Source: Stichopus chloronotus
Taxonomy: Eukaryota > Echinodermata > Holothuroidea > Aspidochirotida > Stichopodidae
Assembly: GCA_021234535.1 (NCBI GenBank)
Contig: CM037848.1
Coordinates: 9,934,444 to 9,998,443 of the forward strand
Direction of reading: 5' to 3'
Length of the DNA stretch: 64,000 nt
Within the stretch, counting starts at the first letter, position 1, and every line of letters starts with the position of its first letter. This document shows positions 54,991 through 64,000 of the stretch, in pieces. The position numbers were made by a program, and so were the translations under genes. The notes under the pieces were generated by a model. That model saw only the letters and a list, made by a program, of their open reading frames with translations. It did not search any database and had not been told where the DNA came from.

Positions 54991-57900
54991 ACTCCTCTGG
55001 CCTATTATTTTAAGTACTAAATGTCCCAAAAAGTCTACTCATCTGCCGACACGAAAATTTCGGTTTAGTGTAAATTGAACAACCGTACCTGTGTAAATGT
55101 CGACTTTGACCTGTTTTCGCCTTTGTAACTAATGCATTAACAATATTAATCAGAAGTTGGCGTCACTGCACATTTGGTGCCATAGATATGGCCTATGACA
55201 TTTCCTGTACACCGTGTCCACGGTTTATACATCCTCCCACTAACAAAAGTTTGTAAATTACCTAGGCTGCCTATGCACATAATCCTTAATGGCTGCTGTA
55301 TATAGGTTTCTTAGAAATTTTGTTTAGTTCCTGTCTAGACAAGATGTATATGATTTACTGAATGTGAGCTTTTGTTTCATATGCCATCGCCCTGTAACTT
55401 TAGGTTCGGGCGAATAAAGGACGAGCGACACACGTTTGAATAGAGGTAATTATTCGAGCTGGCAAGGGTCGCCGGTATTGTCACAAAATACAATATGATT
55501 CTCATGGTAACCACAATTATTAGGAAGTAGCCTAGGTTGCTTTCCTGTTTAACTTGCTTTGCATAATATATGCTCAACCAAGACCTCCTTGGTATAGTTA
55601 AGCATACCCAGATTTTTCTTCTTTTTTTTAAATTCCATATAAATTAGGCTTCATTCAGACTAACAGAAGTACTGCCTGCAGACATTTGATCTTAAATTCT
55701 GACCGATTGACCTGTCACATGCGACGTCCTATGAGCCATACCGGATCCCACCAGAGTTTGAAAGAATGTAACACGTTTACTGATCAAGTCGTGTGGTCAC
55801 AGTTATAACCCAATCTCATAGATATTAACCTTTCTGGGAATCAGGGGAAAGCAGGTGGAATGAAAGCTTACGTGGCCTTTGGCGAAGGCCCCTATATGGC
55901 TGCTTTTCGTACCGAGCTACGCGCGGTAGGGGAACGATCCCCTTTGAGCTTATGACTGAGCCAAAACAGTGTACAGTACAACATGTAAGTTCATTTGCCG
56001 TCCAGTGATCCCCAGGGACAGTTATAATGTCACTTCCTAATTTAACGGGCATCGTGATGAAATAGTGCCACAAAGAAGGAATGGTGCCGGCCAGGGTAAT
56101 CGGGGAAATAAATCACATTGGAAAAATGTTGCTTTGTCAGTGCTGCGCTTAATTTAGCGATTTCGTGTCTAGTTTACTGTTTTCTTGCTTGTTTTATAGG
56201 CCTATTGAATGCATGCCAGATGACTACACAATGAAAACACCAGTATTTTGAAGATTCAGTAAGTGAAATCTGATTCTAGAATGAATGAGATAGAGTTCGA
56301 AGAGTACCTCCAACACAGAACTATCATAACGGTTTACATCCATAAACGCCCCCTACAGTGTATCGTTACCCTTCAACTGACCGCTACAGTATTAGTGAAA
56401 TTTATGTATTACCATAGTTACTTGCATTGACCTATCATTTGTGACGCTAATTGTTACTAAGCTGTTGTTTTTGTCATGTTGATAGTCATAGGATATTATA
56501 TATTATTACAACTTACTCGGCGAAACTCCAAGTGCATATAAATGCCCCCACCCCACTGTTTGTTTTTTCTTGTCCAAGAATAGACGTACGTCACTTTATT
56601 GTCAGTTGGTTTTCAATGTAACATATTATTTCATACACATATTAGTGTGACCTAACTTTCATTTCTCATGTTGGCTATATTGGTCCTTTTTCTCTCTCTC
56701 TCTTCCTTTTTGACATCTACCGAGCACAAAATGAATGGCAGCCTTGAGCAGATGTTACATGGGTATAGCGTACCGTAATGTGTGTGTACATGGGGTGGTA
56801 GGAGTATTGTCTTTTGGATGATTATGGATAGTATACAGCCCCACCCCCCCCCCCACCCTTTCCCGTCAAATGAAATGATCCCAATACCTGCCAGACGTCC
56901 CGGAACGTTAAATCATCCAACAACAGACGGGTAAATGACAGTGAAAATATGATGATGATTATCTGATGGCGATAGATTTACCTGAGTCCCCCCCCCCCCC
57001 CACCATTTCAGAACTCCCCAGTCTCCAGTCACTCCAGAGCGTTGGTGTGCACCACGGTGTAAATCAGGTTGCAAAACACAAGTTACAATATCCAAATTCC
57101 AAAAAAAAAACACACACACACACACACACACTTGTATTTCGATAGAATTAAAACTTGTATGTCTATCACTTACAAAGTGACATTGTTCACTGTACAAATG
57201 TGGTCTATAGATTCAACGACTTCAATCTTAATTATTTACATTTCTTCCATGCTTCCCTGTGTTCTATGATACTGGCTTCAAGTTACGGATGATAAAATTG
57301 ACCCAACTCCGCAGGGTATGCTTGTACCCACACCAGCAACCAATGATCACTTCAGTGATGTGGGTTTTAAGCCCGAACAGAGTGTAGCCTATGCACGTAA
57401 ATCTAAAAATAGAACATAGGACGCTAGCTAGAGCTCCTTCCTCTTAGAAAATTCTGATTGCGAGGCGTTGACATGCATTATGCATGATCACTACTGTAAG
57501 AATTACAGAATCCAGTCAAATTAAAATGACCTGTAAACTATGTTAACATCAGCCCCATGGCAAGGTTGGATTCCAAGAGGGGAGGGGGGCAGGGGAATAG
57601 AAACTGGGAGACAGGTGACATAATATCACTAATTTTTCTTCACCCAAACAATTCTAGTGGGAGAAAAAAATAGGATTCCCCTGCCAGTCCTCTCTCACTC
57701 CCCTCCCCCTTGACTACGAGCATGGTCTACAACATTCGCACACGCTCATACAGAATGCCCCTAAGAATTGAGTCTATCAGTATGACACTGCAAACAAACA
57801 GAATTATGCTTTTCCTTATGGATCAGTCTACCATTCACCCCCCCCCCCCTGCACAGACCATCCCCCAACAAACCCTAATACTTGCACACACCAGTAAGAG

Positions 57901-59504
57901 CCAAATTTACCAGTGCTTGCACCTGGTACCCAACTGATCTGGTGATGTCAGGGCCCAGTTCTGAAATTGCTCTGTGGATCCAAAATTTTACAAACTCACG
58001 GCGGAAATGTGACAAAAATCCTAAAATGAAACTTTTTCGTATGTACTAAGAACACTTCATTTTCATCCCCATATGTAAGAAACATGGTGTTGTATTAATA
58101 AGTCAAGCAAAACGTACCATGAACTTCACAAACTCGTAGCTTACCAGAAATTCAATTTTCGGGTACCCCGGTATCCAACCGACAGAGGACTACTGGGCAC
58201 CTGGTCCAAAATTTGGACCTAGTGCAAACACTGAAATTTACCAGTGAAGGGCCAAATTTCAAAATAAGAAGTGTGGCAGCAATATATACATATATCAGGA
58301 ATAAATGAGACATATTGGTTCTAGGATCATTGGTGACAAAGTGTCTATGCTTAGTTGGACTGAAAACTAAGCAATATGTAACATCACTTTTAGGACTGAT
58401 TGATACTGGCGCATGTCTGCATGGCAGCGATCATTAGAAACAAATAGCTCAGATTTGAACCCATCGAATATCTTGCATGGCTATCACTTCGATTTTGTAT
58501 TGTACACATTCCTCTATATGATGCTGCAATAAACAGATCTCAGGCCAGGACAGATGGCAAAAATCTACATAAACAAACACGATTGCCGACATGACCGTCA
58601 TACAACATCATTCCCAACGAAACATGAGACAATTTCATGAGTTACAAATTCTATTGAACTTCCATCTCCATATATTTCCACATGGGCATCGCTTTTGGAA
58701 ATTTCAGAGGGCAACACTACGCAATGGAATGAAATTCGCATGGCGAGTGGTGAGGGTACGGGCAGATTGTGACTATTGCTTGGCAGGAAGCAAAGGAAAA
58801 AAATGTCCCATAAATGATCCCCCTCCCCCGATATCTGATAGCATCAAATGATTTTCATTATAAGATTAGACCTTAAGCCTACAGCTGCTGCCTTTATAGC
58901 CAAACCCCAGCCCCCTCATTCCTCTCCTTGAATCAGTGCCTTCTTGAAGTCACGGCAGAGGCTGACCATTAGATGGGTGGAGGAAACAGTCTTGTTTTTC
59001 ATTGCTTTTCATCGCATGAACATGCTACAACCACAAACAATCTATTTCATGTCCAAAAATGCAGTTTTTTCTGGAAGAACAAAGAACTGGAAGTTTTCTC
59101 TCTACTGTAATTTGGACTCATGTATCCATACCAACTGTCCAGAAACTTAATGTAATTAAAAAGAAATGCTGCTAATTCCGCAATATTGCAATGCACCTTA
59201 CGTCCACCCTACGATTGTGACAAATCGCATCAAAGAACACCGTAGTTACTGAAAACTAGAGCAGCATTGGTGCAGAAGCTCATACCACAACATTCTGAAG
59301 GTACCATTTATGTATCATTATGTCAAATTATAGGTACCACTGAGTATCATTATACCAAATCATCAACACTGTACAAGAAAATTCATAGGACTGCACAACT
59401 TTCAGAATTTCTTAAACTAGAGTCCCAACAGTGCAGAAGTTTGATCTTTGTCAATAAATTAAAGTTGTGAAAATTTTGATGGGTACTACCAAATAACAAT
59501 GCTT
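54991..59504. other. Intergenic between the inhibitor and the FAM133-like gene
   Basis: No gene supported. A GC-richer patch lies at 55850-56070. It contains a CA microsatellite (57109-57130), poly-C runs (56845, 56988, 57840) and a loose inverted repeat (about 57890-58265, with aaattt-cagtg-ttgcac blocks in opposite orientation). Confidence 0.4.
55413..55418 (+). terminator. Candidate polyadenylation signal
   Basis: First plausible AATAAA downstream of the inhibitor stop codon, implying a ~430-nt 3' UTR. There is no transcript evidence, and AT-rich sequence makes chance matches common. Confidence 0.3.
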
Positions 59505-59625
59505 ACAATTAGCATCACTATTCACATCCAATAATTATGAAAACTGTCAATTGTTACAAATTTTTCATATTGGTTTGTACTGGCTGTGGGTATATGAATT
59601 GTTACTAATGTGAAAAAGGTTCATC
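59505..59625. repeat. Dispersed repeat family A, copy 3 (short)
   Basis: Shares tttgtactggctgtgggtat and gttactaatgtgaaaa with 49834-49884 in the same order, plus an upstream ttagcatcacta block shared with 5868-5885. Confidence 0.5.
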
Positions 59626-60549
59626 CTGTAATTAATATCAATAAACAGTCCTTTAGATCTGCGTGCACAATATTCCTTCAACTCCACAATGGAAGTACCA
59701 CGCCAACTACCAGCAGCACATGCTACTTCTGGCAGCCCACCTGTATAAGATGGTCATAAACATCAGGCCAGGAACTTTCAACTGGCGTTTCATGTGTACC
59801 TTAACAAAAGATCTGGTCAAGGGACGTGCAAACACTCTTGACCATTATGGAGTTGAGTTTTGAATAAAGATGGCAGACTGCATGACTGACGTAAAAGACT
59901 ACTTTTATTTCAATAAATTTTTAGACGACCTGAAATTCCTGCAAAAGAGATGGTACTTCCTATTCTGTGTGATGATGGAACTGTTGGAATTTCAGGAAGA
60001 CCAAACTCAGTTCTCACAAGATTGCAAGCACAGTTATGACATAATTACCAGAATGGAATTGCAATTGCATTTCTGACATATTGCTCTGTCTAAATGACCG
60101 TCATATGTCACACATGTTATGTGGTGCACCAAAGACAAAAAAACTCTACAAATATTGACCTTGATGTATGATCAACAGGCATCACTGACTTACACATTTA
60201 AGTTGGGGATTGAAGACAAAATGAAGAACGAAAAGTGCACGGCAAAAGCGATGACCAAGCGGGCCTCCACCATGAAAGTATGAAATGCAACTGTCGGGTG
60301 GAGACAGGTTAGCGGGATAAAATCATCAAACTACTCAAAATCACATCCGAACGAGGGAAAAGGAAGAGTAGACAGACTTAGCAATGATCAAAACATTTCA
60401 ACAGTTTGGTTGAAAAACCTAGCAGCCAAAATTTAAGAACTGATCGCTGTAATGGGCCTTGGCTGTCCCGCCCTTGCAGGGATAGAAACACTCCTGGTAT
60501 TAAGGCTGGAAAGTGTCCTGACCTAAGTCTTATCATCAGACAACTCTTG

Positions 60550-60630
60550 TCAGTCCCTCTCATCTTTCCTGTCCTTCTTCCTCTTGCGATTTTTCTTCGA
60601 TTTCCTCTTCTTCTTCGATCTGTGAGAGCT
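60550..60630 (-). CDS. Terminal exon of the FAM133-like gene
   Basis: Acceptor ttcttgccctcag, then 26 codons of Lys/Arg-rich sequence and TGA at 60552-60550. Phase 0. It would act as a nuclear localisation-type basic tail. Confidence 0.62.
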   Translation of the reverse strand, partial: SSHRSKKKRKSKKNRKRKKDRKDERD

Positions 60631-63600
60631 CTGAGGGCAAGAAAACGAAATAAAGAGAACACATTCAAATTCCGACAAACTATCTGCATGCAAATGGAAA
60701 AAAAATGATCAAAACTGCCCTGCAAATCATTTCATATGTTTCTCATATCATGCAGACACAGAACATACACAAATTAGCTTTTATAACTATTGGATGTAAA
60801 CTTGAATAATTGCACTATTTACAAGCACTGTCATGGGGTTGTGCCACTTCAAAATCCTGAAACAGTTATAGATATGATGCAATGTGCTGCTTTAATTTCA
60901 TAGCCAGAAGTGTAAGAGATAAATGCACTTTATAATTCTCTAAGTCATTTTCTCCTGCAACCCTCACACGTGAAACTAACAGCAACTTGCTACGTTCAAA
61001 ATGTGATGCTGTTTTTTCTAAGGCTACACAGCATTTCGAATAAATTGAAAGATTGCATCACCTGCAGGAAGCATGAACACTACAATACAAGACGTACAAA
61101 TAGTATCCCCCACGCGGCTCCGACCTCCTCCAACAACATATATCCTTACCCACCACCCCCCTGTTCACCAATGAAAAACACCAGAATTTAACAGAGTAAC
61201 TTCTGACAACTTCAATCCTTACAGAATTTTTACGATCTTCTTCGTCAGAGCTGTCATCAGAGGAACTTGAATGCCGCCTCCTCTTCTTTGTTTTCTTCTT
61301 TTTTCTTCTCTCCTGGTTTGAGAAAGAAAGGTGTCTTCAGAATTAAAACAAGATTTCACCTCCTTTGGAAGGAAATTTTCCTCCACTATGGAATACAAAG
61401 ACTCAAAAATCATGGTTAAAATTTTATACTGTAATGTACCACATATTGAGCAAATTCTGCACTGACATTTACTTTTGAATTCTTGTTGAAGGTTTGACAA
61501 AACTATAATGTGAGGAGTCTTTCATAATTCACTGTCAACTCAACATTTCATTGGTCTTAAAATGATACTTGCTGGGAATTCGTCAAGACCTATTTGAAGT
61601 TTCGATAATCCCTCGACTTGAAGACTTACTCACGTACAGCATTCACAATCCCTGATTTACATTAGATGGTTCAACTTACAGTACTGTTGGGGTGGCTTTG
61701 TATAAATGAATGCTTCACAGGTACATTAGAATCAAACTATCCACTTCGTACTCTCGAATCAACTATACCTAACTGCTGTTCAAACAGCATATCCTACCAA
61801 TTACTGAAAGACATGACGCTCTAACGGTGTTTTCCGGTAACTTAAGGACGTAATGCTCTCCGAGAGTTTACCAGTACATGAAGGACAAGATGCTCTCAAA
61901 AGGTTACTGAAGGACATAACACTCTAACGTTAGGCACATGGCACTGGAGACTACCAAAGATCCCAGCCCAAGCATTCCAAGCTTGGCACTCAAAGCTTCA
62001 CGCTAGACCAGCAGTCCCAATTTATGCATCTTATGTAGAAGTGGGACATTTACCACATTTTCAAAGTTGGCAATTTTCAATTTTGGAACCTCTGAATTAT
62101 TTCCTTAGCAGACAGTCTGCTGATAAGACCTCCATACCAAACAAGACGCTCAGTGCATTTACTCCGTCAAGGTAAACAAAATCGCTCCAATGACATGCTG
62201 CTGCCATCACACTGACCAAACCGTCGAGTTTAATCATACTTGTTTACGCTAAGGGACAAATGGAACAAAATGGCCCGTGACCATTAGATAATGGCTGAGT
62301 GCCTTGGATTCTCAATGGGTGACCAGTTTAGCAGTTTGCAGTCCACTGATCTGTATCATCTAATTGATGAATGAAAATTAGAGCCTCAAAATTTCTACAC
62401 GCAGCGAGGACTTTTTAAGCATTCACTGAACAGCTCAAGGAATGTACAAAATATTGTGCCATCAGAAGGATTGTGTGATATGCAAATTTATGATGTTCTC
62501 AATACACAATCTGCTCATTTCTTACTGTTTACATTATTTTTTGTTGGGGGGAAATATATCGTGAAGAAGGTATCACTACCATGGCAACCATAGGACACAT
62601 TCGAGGGAGAAACATGATAAAACAACCAATGGCTAACTTGTACCTTCCACTTGAGACTCACAATTCACAATACCTCAAGTCTTTGAGAATGTTGTAAATG
62701 CTATCTTCCATATGAAAAATGTTCTAGCTCAAAATATGCTAGATTTCTTACCATGGTCTCCACTGGTCTTTGATGTCACAGTTCAAGCAGTCTCTCTAAT
62801 TCAACTGATCTTTTAGCTCTTCTCTCTTTTTCTTTTCGCTATGTTTTTTTTTTTTTGTGGTCAGTCAAAACCTAGTGACAAATTCCATCTTCATTCTATC
62901 ATATCAATGCACACACGTTCACAGGTGTTTGCAAGAAACAATGTCTTGCTACAATCCAATGACGAGCATTTTCATATTGCTAAGAGGAGCTTAAATTTCA
63001 AATCTGATTGTTTTACTTAAATTGATTGAACTTTTCCCCATTTTTTCTTCTTTTTTTTTCTTCACAAACATTGCTTTACTATACGGTTGAAGAGTCATAC
63101 TTTCGAATTGACCGTCTAAAATTCAAAGTAATCACCAATGGCAACCATTCAGCATCCGCATGACAGATTCAAAATTTCACTTCTTCAGGTGCTTCCGGCA
63201 TCCATACCACCACTGTTGTCCTTTAATTCAATCTTTGCAAAATTTGACAACATCTGTGTAACAATGTAGCATACTTTTTTAAATCAACAGGCTCCATTTC
63301 TTTTTTCAACACCAAAAGGCCATAGACAAATGCAGTCTTGCATTTTACATTATTTTGGATTTGCTGAGGGCAAAACTTGCCTTCAGAATTGGAGACAAAC
63401 TTACGACGATATGTGTGGTAACGGATTATTTGTTAGTGCCTGTTCTGCTGACCTCCCTGTCAATATGTTTACAGATTCATTCAAACTCTTCTCATTTTTA
63501 CTTTAAATCTTTCAAACTGATATTCTCAAGACAAATTCATGCAAATATAGTTTGGCAGATAGCATTTCCCCTCCGTTCCATACATGATGCTGAAAAAAAC

Positions 63601-64000
63601 CAAAAGCCTATTCCTATCACCTTGAAGCTTTTTGATTCGGGTCATACTTCTATTTTGTTTAATAACTTTTCCCGCGGCTTCCAGTTGAACATGGAAAGCA
63701 CGCAGCTGGGAATCTGCGATGTTCTAGAAAATGTTCACGGGTTCCAGAGTCACATCTTTATCTGTCAGAGATGTCGACAGCAACTTTTGCAATGGTCCCC
63801 GAGTGATACGTAATCCGGTGCACCATGTTAAATTCAAAGGCCAGTTGTACAATTCTCTGAGCATCTTTTCTCACTTTTTCTACTCTCTGCAGAAGTGTTT
63901 GTGATTGCATTCTCTTATTTTTTTTTTTTTTTTGCTCCTACCTTTTCATCTTCCGATTCACTGTCAGAGGAAGATGAGGATGATGTGGATGATGAAGAAG
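60550..64000 (-). CDS. Ser/Lys-rich nuclear-type protein, FAM133-like; last three exons (5' part beyond right edge)
   Basis: Minus-strand exons 64000-63942 (partial), 61312-61223 and 60630-60550 join in phase 0 with GT donors and AG acceptors behind pyrimidine tracts. They encode a poly-Ser/acidic run (SSSSTSSSSSSDSESEDEK), a basic block with Ser/acidic end (ERRKKKKTKKRRRH, SSSSDDSSDEEDRKNS), and a basic C-terminus (SSHRSKKKRKSKKNRKRKK to DERD) before TGA. The poly-Ser, acidic, then Lys/Arg order resembles the FAM133 family, a nuclear protein group of unclear function. Other low-complexity splicing-associated proteins such as NKAP-like or RS-type proteins are possible. Low complexity makes family assignment uncertain. 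The exon structure is firmer than the name. Confidence 0.6.
61223..61312 (-). CDS. Penultimate exon of the FAM133-like gene
   Basis: Exactly 30 codons between acceptor ctttctttctcaaaccag and donor GTAAGG. Basic first half, Ser/Asp/Glu-rich second half with several casein kinase II-type sites (S-x-x-E/D). Confidence 0.62.
61313..63941 (-). other. Intron of the FAM133-like gene
   Basis: A 2.6-kb intron. A 152-codon open frame on the opposite strand (63355-63813) has no recognisable domain and no splice or promoter support, so I do not call it a gene. Otherwise no features seen. Confidence 0.45.
63942..64000 (-). CDS. Upstream exon of the FAM133-like gene, cut by the window edge
   Basis: 19 codons plus two bases, poly-Ser then acidic, ending GATGAAAAG at donor GTAGGA. 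The exon continues to the right of the window. Confidence 0.6.

Noticed and set aside
57890..58265. Inverted-repeat element
   Set aside because: Only short blocks (aaattt, cagtg, ttgcac, cctggt) match in opposite orientation; boundaries and target duplication could not be defined.
63355..63813. 152-codon plus frame within the FAM133-like intron
   Set aside because: Longest anonymous frame in the region, but no recognised motif and antisense to a spliced gene; not enough to call a gene.

Overview
This is an AT-rich (roughly 37% GC by eye) animal genomic window, with long introns, GT-AG splice sites, many AT and homopolymer microsatellites, MITE-like inverted-repeat elements and a Penelope-like retroelement fragment. 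The gene content (a tandem family of tyrosine-tailed Ig-like receptors, a Kunitz/VWC-like/antistasin secreted inhibitor, GIY-YIG Penelope element) suggests a marine invertebrate, possibly an echinoderm such as a sea cucumber. That assignment is an inference and could not be tested here.

Layout. (1) 2.3-19.1 kb, minus strand: three tandem paralogues of an apparently intronless single-pass receptor with a signal peptide, three Ig-like domains, one transmembrane helix and a ~170-200 aa tail carrying ITIM-like and YxxP tyrosine motifs. Copy 1 (2326-3981) is intact. Copy 2 (11380-12984) is open but ends at a TGA that precedes a still-readable family-type C-terminus. Copy 3 (17426-19066) is broken by three +1 frameshifts, one of which can be placed to a single base against copy 2. 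(2) 19.6-20.5 kb: a fold-back element with a 4-bp target duplication and arms built from ~15-bp subrepeats. (3) 20.5-35.4 kb: gene-poor, with two ~569-bp MITEs bounded by TTAA, a 230-bp tandem duplication and minisatellites. (4) 35.4-55.0 kb, plus strand: a five-exon gene for a 161-aa secreted protein, signal peptide-Kunitz-VWC-like-antistasin, with all introns GT-AG and frame-consistent. Its intron 2 holds a 5'-truncated Penelope-like element whose endonuclease frame is open and which is followed by what folds as a complete hammerhead ribozyme in sense orientation with the host gene. (5) 60.5-64.0 kb, minus strand: the last three exons of a Ser/Lys-rich nuclear-type protein, FAM133-like, continuing past the right edge.

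The most interesting signals are the Ig-receptor cluster, whose composition (intact, truncated and frameshifted copies, conserved tails, divergent ectodomains) resembles innate-immune or self-recognition families, and the intronic hammerhead ribozyme.
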